From positions 397,376-461,375 of the forward strand of contig CAWJSX010000003.1 in the NCBI GenBank assembly GCA_963845675.1: a stretch of 64,000 nucleotides of DNA, in the 5' to 3' direction. This document shows positions 1-9,552 of this stretch, piece by piece. The DNA comes from CAWJMD01 sp963845675 (GTDB lineage Bacteria; Actinomycetota; Actinomycetes; Actinomycetales; CAWJMD01). Every line of letters begins with the position of its first letter. Position 1 is the first letter of the stretch. The notes under the pieces are model-generated. The model made no database searches. It was not told the origin of the DNA and saw only the letters and a program-made list of their open reading frames with translations. Both the position numbers and the translations under genes were made by a program.

Positions 1-630
1 CATGAGCAGCGTGTAGACGGTGCAGATGAAGAACAGCTCGTCCCACAGGCCCACCGCGTTGACGCCCACGAACAGCCGCGCCATCTCGTGCGGCTCCTCG
101 ACGGCGGGCCAGTTGCGGTAGACGCCGCTGGTGAGGAAGTAGAACGGCAGGATCACGTAGGCGAGGAAGATGACCGCGACCAGGTAGGTCCACATGCGGC
201 GCGTCCAGCGCCCGCCCGCCCATGGAAAGCGGATCGCGTGGTCCTTGAAGCCCCAGCGTGCGATGACGTAGGGCAGCAGCACGGCGCCGCCGAGGGCGAT
301 CGTGAAGCGCGCGACGCCCTCGTTCGTGATGTCGGCGTGCAGCGAGATGAAGCTGATCGAGGTGAGCGCGATGGCGACGAGCGAGAGGTCCTGCCCCAGC
401 TTGCGCGATCGTCCCGCGCGGTCGGTGAGGATGCCGACACCGACGCCCGCGACGAGCGGCAGGTAGCCCCAGTCGGTCAGCACCCAGAACAGCAGCACCG
501 CGCCGAGCGAGACGAGCGCCGCAGGCACGACAGCGATCGGATGCGTCGGGGCGCCCTCGGCGGCAATCGTCAGCGACCGCAGCCACGTCGTCGGCCGCGG
601 GGCGGGGGCGCTCTCTGGAGCGACCGTCAC
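1..630 (-). CDS. Polytopic membrane protein, CPBP-protease-like (3' end outside window)
   Basis: The visible 210 codons encode a multi-pass membrane protein with hydrophobic stretches near residues 30-50, 52-66, 78-95, 105-120 and 145-165. The last visible part, GLWDELFFICTVYTLL, resembles the first glutamate-bearing helix of divergent CPBP-family intramembrane proteases, but the diagnostic second motif would lie outside the window. The GTG at 628-630 is chosen because an in-frame stop (TAG) lies only three codons upstream, and a GGTGG ribosome-binding sequence sits just before it. Membrane location is clear; protease identity is tentative, and a plain transporter-like membrane protein cannot be excluded. 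Confidence 0.55.
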   Translation of the reverse strand, partial: MTVAPESAPAPRPTTWLRSLTIAAEGAPTHPIAVVPAALVSLGAVLLFWVLTDWGYLPLVAGVGVGILTDRAGRSRKLGQDLSLVAIALTSISFISLHADITNEGVARFTIALGGAVLLPYVIARWGFKDHAIRFPWAGGRWTRRMWTYLVAVIFLAYVILPFYFLTSGVYRNWPAVEEPHEMARLFVGVNAVGLWDELFFICTVYTLLM

Positions 631-987
631 GCCACCAGCCTACGGAGGGTGCATGGTCCTCGGCACGGACGATCCTCATCCGCCCTGATGCAGAGGCGGC
701 AGGATCCCGCCCGCGGCGGCGCCCGCGCTGCGCGGTGGGCCATGCACAGCGACTGATCGACGCGCAGCGTCTCGCCCACACCTTCGACACCGGCGACGCT
801 GACGTCCACTTGTCGAGACGAGGGTCCCGCAGGGCGGACGACACGTAGGTTTCACCGCACGCGGCCGTCGGATACACGGCCGTAACACGAACAGCCGCCG
901 CAGGAAACACACCGCCTGGATCGTCGTCGGCATGCGCCGGCCCCACCCCGGGGGCCGTCGTCCCGTCCGACAGATCTGGAGGTTGCC
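631..987. other. Intergenic region upstream of amtB with a 7-bp inverted repeat
   Basis: No credible gene is visible here. It separates two divergently transcribed membrane-protein genes and should hold the amtB promoter. A perfect inverted repeat, CGGCCGT (862-868) and ACGGCCG (876-882), flanks a 7-base spacer and could be an operator or a small stem-loop. Half-sites resembling GlnR boxes (GGTTTC at 848, GTAAC at 882, GAAAC at 904) lack the expected 6-base spacing, so no nitrogen-regulator box is claimed. Confidence 0.35.
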
Positions 988-2352
988 GTGGACCCCGTGA
1001 ACACCGGCGACACCGCCTGGATCCTCACCAGCGCCGCCCTGGTGCTGCTGATGACCCCCGGGCTCGCGCTCTTCTACGGCGGCATGGTGCGCGCCAAGAG
1101 CGTCCTGAACATGATGATGATGAGCTTCGGCGCGATGGCCCTGATCAGCGTCCTGTGGGTGCTGTACGGGTACTCGATCGCGTTCGGAAACGACGTGGCC
1201 TTCGGGCTGGTCGGCGACCCGACCGAGTTCTTCGGCCTGGCCGGGCTGATGGAGGACGTCACCTCTGAGGGCGGCGGCCTGCCGGTGATGGCGTTCGTCG
1301 GCTTCCAGGCCGTGTTCGCGATCATCACCGTGGCCCTGATCTCGGGAGCCATCGCGGACCGCGCCAAGTTCGGCGCCTGGATGGTCTTCGCCGGCGTGTG
1401 GGCGACGATCGTCTACTTCCCGATCGCCCACTGGGTGTTCGACTTCACCCTGACCGACGAGGCGACGGGGGACATCACGCACGTCGGTGGCTGGGTCGCG
1501 AACAACCTGGCCGCCCTCGACTTCGCCGGTGGGACGGCGGTGCACATCAACGCCGGTGCCGCCGGCCTCGCGCTCGCCCTCGTGCTCGGCAGGCGCAAGG
1601 GGTTCGGCAAGGACCTCATGCGCCCCCACAACCTGCCGCTCGTGATGATCGGCGCCGGTCTGCTGTGGTTCGGCTGGTTCGGCTTCAACGCCGGCTCGGC
1701 GCTCGCCGCCAACAACACGGCCGCCGTCGCCTGGGTCAACACCCTGGTCGCGACAGGTGCCGCCGTGCTGGGCTGGCTGGTCACGGAGAAGATCCGCGAC
1801 GGTCACTCGACATCCCTCGGCGGGGCCTCGGGCGTCGTGGCCGGCCTGGTGGCCATCACCCCTGCCTGCGCCGCGGTGTCGCCGATCGGCGCGATCGTGA
1901 TCGGCCTGCTCGCCGGCGTGCTCTGCGCGCTGGCCATCGGGCTCAAGTACCGGTTCGGCTACGACGACTCGCTGGACGTCGTCGGCGTCCACCTCGTGGG
2001 CGGCCTCTGGGGCACGCTCGCGATCGGTCTGCTGGCCGACGAGGCGTCCCCGTCGGGTGTGGCCGGTCTGTTCTACGGTGGCGGTGTCGACCAGCTCTGG
2101 CGTCAGGCCGTCGGTGCCGTCGCCGTGCTGGTGACGTCGTTCGTCCTCACCTACGTCATCGGCCTCGCGATCCAGAAGACGATGGGCTTCAGGATCGACG
2201 AGGAGGACGAGGTGTCCGGTGTGGACGCGTTCGCCCACGCTGAGTCGGGCTACGACTTCGGCACGCTGGCCAGCGCCGCAGGCTTCCGCCCGGCGGGCGG
2301 TCGTTCATCGGTCACCACGAAGTCGACCGACTCAGAGGAGGTTTCGGCATGA
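988..2352 (+). CDS. amtB: Ammonium transporter AmtB
   Basis: A 454-residue Amt/MEP/Rh-family channel that conducts ammonium across the cytoplasmic membrane. About eleven transmembrane segments are visible. The family signature around LDFAGGTAVHINAG holds the conserved aspartate and first pore histidine, and VVGVHLVGGLWG the second pore histidine. The GTG start at 988 follows GGAGG at a proper distance. The stop overlaps the start of glnK by four bases (ATGA), so the two are translationally coupled; PII protein GlnK is the known trimeric plug of AmtB. The C-terminal tail after the last helix is acidic and long, as expected for the cytoplasmic GlnK-docking end. Nitrogen-limited expression is likely but no binding site is certain. 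Confidence 0.95.
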   Translation: MDPVNTGDTAWILTSAALVLLMTPGLALFYGGMVRAKSVLNMMMMSFGAMALISVLWVLYGYSIAFGNDVAFGLVGDPTEFFGLAGLMEDVTSEGGGLPVMAFVGFQAVFAIITVALISGAIADRAKFGAWMVFAGVWATIVYFPIAHWVFDFTLTDEATGDITHVGGWVANNLAALDFAGGTAVHINAGAAGLALALVLGRRKGFGKDLMRPHNLPLVMIGAGLLWFGWFGFNAGSALAANNTAAVAWVNTLVATGAAVLGWLVTEKIRDGHSTSLGGASGVVAGLVAITPACAAVSPIGAIVIGLLAGVLCALAIGLKYRFGYDDSLDVVGVHLVGGLWGTLAIGLLADEASPSGVAGLFYGGGVDQLWRQAVGAVAVLVTSFVLTYVIGLAIQKTMGFRIDEEDEVSGVDAFAHAESGYDFGTLASAAGFRPAGGRSSVTTKSTDSEEVSA

Positions 2353-2687
2353 AGCTCGTCACCGCGGTGATCAAGCCGCACAAGCTCGACGACGTCAAGA
2401 CCGCCCTGGAGGCGTTCGGCGTCCAGGGCATGACCGTCAGCGAGGCGAACGGCTACGGGCGCCAGCGTGGGCACACCGAGGTGTACCGGGGGGCGGAGTA
2501 CACGGTCGACCTGGTGCCCAAGGTGCGGCTCGAGGTGCTCGTCGACGACCCGGACGCGCCAGACGTCGTCGAGGTGATCGTCAAGGCGGCCCAGACCGGC
2601 CGGATCGGGGACGGCAAGGTGTGGACCCTCCCGGTCGAGGACGTCGCCCGCGTCAGGACCGGGGAGCACGGTCTGGACGCACTCTGA
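2349..2687 (+). CDS. glnK: PII nitrogen regulatory protein GlnK
   Basis: A 112-residue PII signal protein that senses 2-oxoglutarate, ATP and ADP and blocks AmtB when nitrogen is plentiful. The N-terminus MKLVTAVIKPHKLDDVK and the T-loop EVYRGAEYTVDLVPK are typical; the tyrosine in RGAEY is the modification site, which in actinobacteria is reported to be adenylylated by GlnD rather than uridylylated. The C-terminal signature GRIGDGKVW contributes to the nucleotide site. The start overlaps the amtB stop (ATGA). The next gene is glnD, the enzyme expected to modify it, so sensor, target and modifier share one operon. Confidence 0.96.
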   Translation: MKLVTAVIKPHKLDDVKTALEAFGVQGMTVSEANGYGRQRGHTEVYRGAEYTVDLVPKVRLEVLVDDPDAPDVVEVIVKAAQTGRIGDGKVWTLPVEDVARVRTGEHGLDAL

Positions 2688-5130
2688 GCACCGACCGCTA
2701 CCGAGAAGCCGCTCGCCCCTCAGCCGTCCCCCGCCGGGACCTGAGGGGCGAGCGGCTCGCTCTCGCGGTGCGCTCCGGTCTGGACGACCCGACGGCGGGG
2801 CCGCAGCGTCGGGAGCGCCTGGCGGGGCTGGTCGACGCGTGGCTGACCGACGTCTGGACCGACGCGGTGGGCGCGGTCGCTCCCGGACTGGCCCCGGACA
2901 GACCTCCGGGGCCGGGACGGGGGTGGCGCTCGTCGCGGTCGGCGGCCACGCGCGCCGCGACGCCGGGCCGGCGAGCGACCTCGACCTGGTCCTCCTGCAC
3001 GACGGGCGCTCGCTGAGCGCCTCACAGGTCGGGGAGCTGGCCGACCAGGTCTGGTACCCCGTGTGGGACGCCGGTCTGCGGCTCGACCACTCGGTGCGGT
3101 CGGTCGCCCAGTGCCGCGACGTCGCCGCCGGCGACGTCGCGGCGGCGATCGGGCTGCTCGACCTGCGCCCCGTGGCGGGCGACGGGGGCTTGGCGCTGCG
3201 GGCGCGGGAGGTGCTGCGCGAGGACTGGCGGCGTCAGGCCCGCAAGCGGCTGCCGGAGCTCTCGGAGTCGCTGACCGAGCGGACGCGCCAGCACGGCGAG
3301 CTCGCCTACCTGATCGAGGGGGACCTCAAGGAGGCGCGAGGCGGCCTGCGGGACGCGGTGGTCCTGCACGCGCTCGTCGCGTCGTGGTTGGCGGACGCCC
3401 CGCACGCCCTCGTCGAGCCCGCCCACCGTCGCCTGCTCGACATCCGGGACGGTCTGCACACCATCACCGGTCGCGCGGGTGAGCGGCTGCTGCTGGCGGA
3501 CCAGGACGCCGTGGCCGTGGCCCTCGGCCTCCCGGACGCCGACGCCCTGGTCGCGGAGGTCGCGGGTGCGGCCCGGACCCTGTCCTACACGCTCGACCTG
3601 ACCGCCCGACGGGCGCGCGGTGCCGCGACCACCCGCCGCGGGCTGCGGCGCCAACGGCCCCGGCTCCGCCCGGTCGAGCCGGGGCTGGTCGAGCACGACG
3701 GCGAGCTGTGCCTCGGCTCCGCGGCCCTGCCCCACGCCGATCCCGCGCTCGCCGTGCGTGCCGCGGCGGCGGCCGCCCGTGAGCGGCTCCCGCTCTCACC
3801 GGTCACGGCCGTCCACCTGGCGACGGGGTCCGCGCCGCTCGGCGCGCCATGGCCCGTCGAGGCCCGGGAGGCCTTCGACGCCCTGCTCGCCTCGGGCGAG
3901 CCGCTGGCCGGGGTCTGGGAGACGCTCGACCAGGCGGGCCTCGTCGTGCAGTGGCTGCCGGAGTGGGCGGGGGTGCGCAACCGTCCCCAGCGCACGGTGG
4001 TGCACCGGCACACCGTCGACCGGCACCTCGTCGAGACCTGCGTGGTGGCCTCGACCCTGCTCGACCGCGTCTCCCGTCCCGACCTGCTGGTGCTCTCCGC
4101 GCTGCTCCACGACATCGGCAAGCTGCCCGGCGCGCGCGACCACTCGGCCGTGGGCGCCCCGATCGCGTACCGCGTCGCCGAACGGCTGGGGTGCCCGGCG
4201 GCGGACTGCGCCGTCGTCGAGAGGCTCGTGCGCGAGCACCTGACCCTGGTCGACCTGGCCACACGCCGCGACCCCGACGACCCCCGGACGATCGACGCGG
4301 TCGTCGCCGCCGTCGACGGGCGCGAGGACCTGCTGGACCTCCTGCGCGCGCTGACCGAGGCCGACGCCCGAGCGGCCGGGCCCGCCGCCTGGACGCCGTG
4401 GCGACGTCGTCTCGTCGACGACCTGGTGGAGCGCACCCGCAGCTCCCTGCGAGGAGCACCGCTGGTGGGGCCCGGTCCGCTCTCCGGCGCGGAGGAGGCT
4501 CTGGTGCGCTCCGTCGGCGCGGATCGTCGTCCACAGATCGAGATCACCTCCCTCGACGGTCTGCACGCCGTCACCGTCGTCGCCCTGGACAGGATCGGCC
4601 TCTTCGCCGATATCGCGGGGCTGCTTGCCGCACAGGGCCTTTCCGTGCGCTCCGCCCTGGTCCGGACGGTCGGCGGCATCGCCGTCGACACCTGGTCGGT
4701 GTCAGCGCGGGACCTGCCCGACCCCGGCGTGCTGCGGACCGGCCTGCAACGTCTCGAGGGTGGCGACCTCTCTGTCCTTGACCGTCTGGCGCGCCGTGAC
4801 GCGTCCTGGCGTCCCGCGAGCTCGACCGACACCGAGCCCCGGGTGCTGGTGCTGGCCGGTGCCTCGGAGAACGCGACGGTGCTCGAGGTGAGGGCGGCGG
4901 ACAGGCCCGGCCTGCTGCACGCGCTGGGCGCCGCCGTGCGTGACGTCGGCGCCGACCTGCGCAGCGCCCACGTGGCCACCCACGCGGGGCGGGCCGTCGA
5001 CGTCCTGTACCTGACGGAGGCCGGCGACCGCGCAGACGGGTCGGGGCGGCTCTCGCCCGCACGGACGGCCGAGGTGATCGCCGCGCTCGGGGCGGCGGCG
5101 CAGACGAGCCCCCTGACCGCGCCGGCTTGA
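2684..5130 (+). CDS. glnD: PII-modifying nucleotidyltransferase GlnD (frame broken near 2898)
   Basis: About 815 residues after frame repair. Visible domains are an N-terminal nucleotidyltransferase with GGHARRDAGPASDLDLVLL (the GG and DxD metal site), a central HD phosphohydrolase domain (HTVDRHLVE and LLHDIGKLPGARDHS) and two C-terminal ACT domains (from about 4560 and 4870) that sense glutamine. The first ~70 codons are in one frame and the rest in another; one missing base near 2898 (in CCGGACAG) restores continuity. No ATG or GTG suits the N-terminus well; a CTG at 2684 overlaps the glnK stop as CTGA and is my best guess, with GTG 2768 as alternative. A 12-bp palindrome (5143-5154) follows the stop. 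Confidence 0.85.
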
Positions 5131-5154
5131 GCAACCAGGCTCCGAGCCGGCTCG

Positions 5155-6051
5155 TCAGGCGGCGCGGCGCTCCGCGGCGATCTCCGGACCGGTCATCGCC
5201 CATCGCAGCACCCCGGTCGCCAGGTCACCGACCCTGCCGGTGACCAGTCGTTCCGTGACCGGCAGGTGCATCAGCCCCAGGGGTGCACGGGCCCATCCGG
5301 GCAGCAGCGCCACCGCTCCGCCCGCCAGCGCGGCGTAGCCGGGCCGGGCGGCCAGCGGGAGCGGGGGCCGGCGCAGCAGGAAACGGGCCGCATCCCGGGC
5401 GGCGGCCGTGCTCTCGAGCTCGGGGCGGAAGGCGTCCAGGGCCGCCCGCAGGCCGATCACGTCGGTCGGCGGGTCGACCACGCCGAGCCGGCCGGCCACC
5501 AGGCCGGTCTGTGCGACGTACAGGTCCGCCTCGTCCGGGGTGAGGGGCGTCGGCGCGTACCGCTGGAAGGCGGTGAGGAAGCTGTCGGCCTCGGCCACGT
5601 GCACCCACGCCAGCAGGTGCGGGTCGGACGCCGCGTACGGGCGCCCGTCCTCCGCCCGCCCCCGCACGCGTTCGTGGATGGCGCGGACCGTGGCGATCAC
5701 GTCCTCCGCCGCGTCCACCGTCCCGAAGGTCGTCGTCGCCAGGAAGGTGCTGGTGCGCTGGAGCCGGCCCCAGGGGTCGCTGCGGTACCCCGAGTGACCT
5801 GCGACGCCGGCCATCGCCAGCGGGTGCAGCGACTGCAGGAGCAGGGCCCTGATGCCGCCGACGAACATCGAGGCATCTGCGTGCACGCGCCAGACCGGGT
5901 CCTCCGCCGTGAACCAGCGCCGCCCGGGCGCACCCCAGATCAGCCGGGCCCGCTCGGCGGCGTCGTCTCCCGCCACCCGGGCGCGGACGGTGCGGGCGAG
6001 GGCGGTCCGGATCTGCCCGAGGGCCGCCCCGCCCAGCGTGTCGATGACCAT
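5155..6051 (-). CDS. MpaB-like oxygenase family protein (DUF2236)
   Basis: A 298-residue protein with the DUF2236 hallmarks: VHADASMFVGGIRALLLQSL followed closely by HPLAMAGVAGHSGYRSDPWG and LQRTSTFLATTTFG. Relatives include the latex-oxygenase group and mycophenolic-acid protein MpaB, proposed to bind heme through a conserved histidine; the reaction here is unknown. The ATG at 6051 is used because the family N-terminus starts just after it; a longer ORF extends upstream without homology-like sequence. It lies antisense between glnD and ffh, genes that are often adjacent in actinobacteria, and converges on glnD. Confidence 0.75.
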   Translation of the reverse strand: MVIDTLGGAALGQIRTALARTVRARVAGDDAAERARLIWGAPGRRWFTAEDPVWRVHADASMFVGGIRALLLQSLHPLAMAGVAGHSGYRSDPWGRLQRTSTFLATTTFGTVDAAEDVIATVRAIHERVRGRAEDGRPYAASDPHLLAWVHVAEADSFLTAFQRYAPTPLTPDEADLYVAQTGLVAGRLGVVDPPTDVIGLRAALDAFRPELESTAAARDAARFLLRRPPLPLAARPGYAALAGGAVALLPGWARAPLGLMHLPVTERLVTGRVGDLATGVLRWAMTGPEIAAERRAA

Positions 6052-6175
6052 TCCTGCAGTATCAGCGGCCTCCTTGCGGTCCGCGACTCGCAGCGGGACA
6101 GGTCCGACCGGGCCGACGCGGCCCACCAACTACGCTGGCACCCTCCCGACCGCCACCCGAAGGACCACAGACACC

Positions 6176-7756
6176 GTGTTCTCGACCCTCTCCGACCGCC
6201 TCACCGCGACCTTCAAGAACCTGCGCGGCAAGGGCAGGCTCTCCGAGGCCGACGTCGACGCCACCGTCCGGGAGATCCGCCGGGCGCTCCTCGACGCCGA
6301 CGTGGCGCTGACCGTCGTGCGGGAGTTCACCGCCGCCGTGCGCGAGCGGGCGCTGTCGTCGGAGGTCTCCGGGGCGCTGAACCCGGCCCAGCAGGTCGTG
6401 AAGATCGTCAACGAGGAGCTGGTGGGCATCCTCGGCGGCGAGGCGCGCCGCCTGCGCTTCGCCAAGACCCCGCCGACGGTGATCATGCTGGCCGGCCTCC
6501 AGGGCTCCGGCAAGACCACGCTCGCCGGCAAGCTCGGCCACTGGCTGCGCGAGCAGGGGCACGCGCCCCTCCTGGTCGCCGCGGACCTGCAGCGTCCGAA
6601 CGCCGTCACCCAGCTCCAGGTCGTCGGAGAGCGCGCCGGGGTGACCGTGTACGCGCCGGAGCCGGGCAACGGCGTCGGTGACCCCGTCGACGTCGCGCGC
6701 CGCGCGATGGTCGAGGCCCGCACCAAGCAGTACGACGTCGTCGTCGTGGACACGGCCGGCCGGCTCGGCATCGACGCCGAGATGATGCAGCAGGCCGCGG
6801 ACATCAAGGCCGCCGTCCAGCCGGACGAGGTGCTGTTCGTCGTCGACGCGATGATCGGCCAGGACGCCGTCACGACGGCGCACGCCTTCCTGGACGCGGT
6901 CGACGTCACCGGTGTCGTCCTCACCAAGCTCGACGGCGACGCGCGCGGAGGCGCAGCCCTGTCGGTGGCGTCGGTGACGGGCCGCCCGGTGATGTTCGCC
7001 TCCACCGGTGAGAAGCTCACCGAGTTCGAGCCCTTCCACCCGGACCGGATGGCGTCGCGCATCCTCGACATGGGTGACGTGCTCACCCTGATCGAGCAGG
7101 CCGAGAAGGCCTTCGAGGTCGACGAGGCCGAGGAGATGGCCCGCAAGTTCGGTGCGGGGGAGGACTTCAACCTCGACGACTTCCTCACGCAGATGCAGGG
7201 TCTGCGCAAGATGGGCTCGATGAAGAAGATGCTCGGCATGCTGCCGGGCATGGGCGAGATGCGCGAGCAGCTCGAGAACTTCGACGAGCGCGAGATCGAC
7301 CGCATCGAGGCCATCGTCCGCTCGATGACGCCGCGCGAGCGCTACCAGCCCAAGGTCATCGACGGGTCCCGCCGGCAGCGCATCGCCAAGGGGTCCGGCG
7401 TCACGGTGACCGACGTGAACCAGCTGCTGGAGCGGTTCGCCGACGCCCAGAAGATGATGCGGCAGCTCCGCAACGGCGGCGGCATCCCGGGGATGCCGGG
7501 CATGGGCGGTGGCATGCCGGGCATGGGTGGCTTCGGCGGCAGCAAGAAGCAGCGCGCCAAGCAGCAGGCCGCGAAGGGTCGCAAGGGCAAGTCGCGGTCG
7601 GGCAACCCGGCCAAGCGCGCCGCCGAGGAGCGCGCCGCCGCACAGAAGTCGGTGCAGCAGACCGGAGCCGCCTTCGGCACCCCGCAGGAGCCGGCGGACG
7701 TCGACCCCGCCTCCGTCGAGCTGCCCGCGGGCTTCGACAAGCTGTTCGGTCGCTGA
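6176..7756 (+). CDS. ffh: Signal recognition particle protein Ffh
   Basis: A 526-residue SRP54 GTPase that, with 4.5S RNA, delivers ribosomes making membrane proteins to FtsY. The N-domain helices start at FSTLSDRLTATFKNLRGKG. The G-domain shows GLQGSGKTT (P-loop), DLQRPNAVTQL, DTAGR and TKLDGDARGG. The methionine-rich M-domain follows, with MGSMKKMLGMLPGMGEM and a Gly-Met-Pro run near residue 440. The lysine-rich tail KKQRAKQQAAKGRKGK probably contacts RNA. The GTG at 6176 is chosen because the conserved N-domain begins with the next residue; the ORF is open further upstream without conservation. Confidence 0.95.
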   Translation: MFSTLSDRLTATFKNLRGKGRLSEADVDATVREIRRALLDADVALTVVREFTAAVRERALSSEVSGALNPAQQVVKIVNEELVGILGGEARRLRFAKTPPTVIMLAGLQGSGKTTLAGKLGHWLREQGHAPLLVAADLQRPNAVTQLQVVGERAGVTVYAPEPGNGVGDPVDVARRAMVEARTKQYDVVVVDTAGRLGIDAEMMQQAADIKAAVQPDEVLFVVDAMIGQDAVTTAHAFLDAVDVTGVVLTKLDGDARGGAALSVASVTGRPVMFASTGEKLTEFEPFHPDRMASRILDMGDVLTLIEQAEKAFEVDEAEEMARKFGAGEDFNLDDFLTQMQGLRKMGSMKKMLGMLPGMGEMREQLENFDEREIDRIEAIVRSMTPRERYQPKVIDGSRRQRIAKGSGVTVTDVNQLLERFADAQKMMRQLRNGGGIPGMPGMGGGMPGMGGFGGSKKQRAKQQAAKGRKGKSRSGNPAKRAAEERAAAQKSVQQTGAAFGTPQEPADVDPASVELPAGFDKLFGR

Positions 7757-7781
7757 CCGTCCTGCGGGTCGGTCGGACGCG

Positions 7782-8405
7782 ATGGGACGGTGGACAGCCC
7801 GGCTCGGTGACGAGCAGGTCTGCGTGCAGTGCGAGGACGACTCCGCCCACCTCGTGCCGCCCGTGCTCAACGTGCTCACCTCGCTGCACGAGCGTGGTCA
7901 GCCGATCGTGGAGGGCCTGACCCTTCGGTGGGGCTGGTCGGCGCTGGTGCTGGTGCGGATCGAGGACGGCAGGCTGCAGGCGCACGAGCCCGACTTCGCC
8001 GACGACCCGCTCGAGAACGTGAGGCCCGACGCGACCGCGACACTGCGGGTGCAGGCGGCCACGCGCGAGCTGCTGTCCCTCTGCCGGACGACGCCCGAGC
8101 CGGTGCTCTACGACGACCTCGTCGTCGTGGCGGGCGACGTCCTGTCCGCCCCGGTCCTGATGGCGCAGCGCAACCGGCCGTCGGCGACCGGGGACTCGGG
8201 CTGGTACCTGGGCTCGCGACCCGGCTTCGAGGTCGGCTCCCCGCAAGCCCGGATGGTCTTCGAGCTGCTGGCGCACCGCCCCGTGCTGCTGCCGGCGCTG
8301 GCGCTGCCCCACGGGTGGCAGGCGGTCGTCGAGGGTGACCGGCTGGCCCGCGTCGTCGACGCCGAGGACCGCGACGTCGTCCGCGACGGCCGTCCGGTGG
8401 TGTAG
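7782..8405 (+). CDS. Uncharacterised conserved protein
   Basis: A 207-residue soluble protein of unknown function, ATG at 7782, 25 bases after ffh. It has no signal peptide or membrane segment. Visible traits are a paired-cysteine patch VCVQCED near residue 15, the block HLVPPVLNVLTSLHERGQP, a W-rich strand LRWGWSALVLV, and a C-terminal region DDSGW-like (ATGDSGWYLGSRPGFE) that loosely recalls DUF2185/Imm33 immunity-type domains. That resemblance is from memory and weak. Its position directly behind ffh and before an amidohydrolase gives no functional hint. Codon use matches its neighbours. Confidence 0.65.
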   Translation: MGRWTARLGDEQVCVQCEDDSAHLVPPVLNVLTSLHERGQPIVEGLTLRWGWSALVLVRIEDGRLQAHEPDFADDPLENVRPDATATLRVQAATRELLSLCRTTPEPVLYDDLVVVAGDVLSAPVLMAQRNRPSATGDSGWYLGSRPGFEVGSPQARMVFELLAHRPVLLPALALPHGWQAVVEGDRLARVVDAEDRDVVRDGRPVV

Positions 8406-8439
8406 CCGCCGCCCGGGACGACCTGGGTAGGTTCGCCCC

Positions 8440-9552
8440 ATGGCTGAGGTGCTGCACGTCGACGGTCCCGTGCTCGTCGGTCCGGACGAGGTCGTGGACG
8501 GGCTCTGGGTGGTGGGGGGACGGGTCACGTTCGAGCGGCCGACCGGTGCGCACGACGTGAGCACGCTGACCGGGTGGGCGCTGCCCGGGCTCGTGGACGC
8601 GCACTGCCACGTGGGGCTGGACGCGCACGGCGCCGTCGACGAGGCGACCAGCGAGGCGCAGGCGCTCGCGGACCGTGACGCCGGCACCCTGCTCATCCGC
8701 GACGCGGGGTCGCCCGCGGACACGCGCTGGGTCGACGAGCGCGAGGACCTGCCCCGTATCATCCGGGCGGGCCGTCACATCGCCCGCACCCGGCGGTACA
8801 TCCGCAACTACGCCCACGAGATCGAGCCCGAGCTGTTGCCGCAGTACATGGCGCAGGAGGCCCGGCGGGGGGACGGCTGGGTCAAGATCGTCGGCGACTG
8901 GATCGACCGGGGTACCGGCGACCTCGCCCCCTGCTGGCCCGCCGACGCGCTCGCCGCGGGCATGGCCGCAGCCCACGCGGAGGGCGCCCGCGTGACGGCC
9001 CACTGCTTCGGCGAGGACTGCCTGCCCGACCTCCTGGCGGCCGGGATCGACGGCATCGAGCATGCCACCGGGTTGACGGCCGAGACGACCGAGGTGGCGG
9101 CCGCGCGCGGGGTCGCGGTCGTCCCGACGCTGGTGAACATCGCGACGTTCCCCCAGATCGCCGAGGCGGCCAGGGACAAGTTCGAGCGCTACAGCGACCA
9201 CATGCTCGCCCTGCACGCGCGCCGGTACGCGACGGTCGCCGCCGCTCACGAGGCCGGGGTGCCGGTGTACGTGGGCACCGACGCGGGTGGGTCGCTGCCG
9301 CACGGGCTCGTGGCGGACGAGGTGGCCGAGCTCGTCACCGCCGGTCTGAGCCCTGTCGAGGCCCTGAGCGCCGGGTGCTGGGCGGCACGCCGCTGGCTCG
9401 GCCGCCCCGGCCTCGCCGAAGGGGAGTCCGCGGACCTGGTGGTGTGCTCCGACGACCCGCGGGCCGACGTCGGTGTCCTGGCGCATCCCGTGGCCGTGGT
9501 GCTGCGGGGCCACGCGGTGGGTGGTGCCGCGGTCGCCGGCCGTCGGGTCTAG
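8440..9552 (+). CDS. Metal-dependent amidohydrolase family protein
   Basis: A 370-residue amidohydrolase-superfamily enzyme (TIM barrel with binuclear metal site). Ligand motifs in order: HxH in DAHCHVGLD near residue 53, the lysine in GWVKIVGDW, histidines in RVTAHCFGED and GIEHATGL, and the catalytic aspartate in GTDAGGSLPHG near residue 282. The C-terminal strand returns to the small composite beta domain (DLVVCSDDPR). Substrate is unknown; relatives include imidazolonepropionase-like and prolidase-like hydrolases. A TAGGTT element (8428-8433) six bases before the ATG suggests leaderless transcription. It converges on yjbQ, and the two stop codons share the palindrome CTAG. Confidence 0.85.
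   Translation: MAEVLHVDGPVLVGPDEVVDGLWVVGGRVTFERPTGAHDVSTLTGWALPGLVDAHCHVGLDAHGAVDEATSEAQALADRDAGTLLIRDAGSPADTRWVDEREDLPRIIRAGRHIARTRRYIRNYAHEIEPELLPQYMAQEARRGDGWVKIVGDWIDRGTGDLAPCWPADALAAGMAAAHAEGARVTAHCFGEDCLPDLLAAGIDGIEHATGLTAETTEVAAARGVAVVPTLVNIATFPQIAEAARDKFERYSDHMLALHARRYATVAAAHEAGVPVYVGTDAGGSLPHGLVADEVAELVTAGLSPVEALSAGCWAARRWLGRPGLAEGESADLVVCSDDPRADVGVLAHPVAVVLRGHAVGGAAVAGRRV

Noticed and set aside
848..908. GlnR- or AmtR-like box upstream of amtB
   Set aside because: Half-sites are present but the gap between them is 17-28 bases, not 6.
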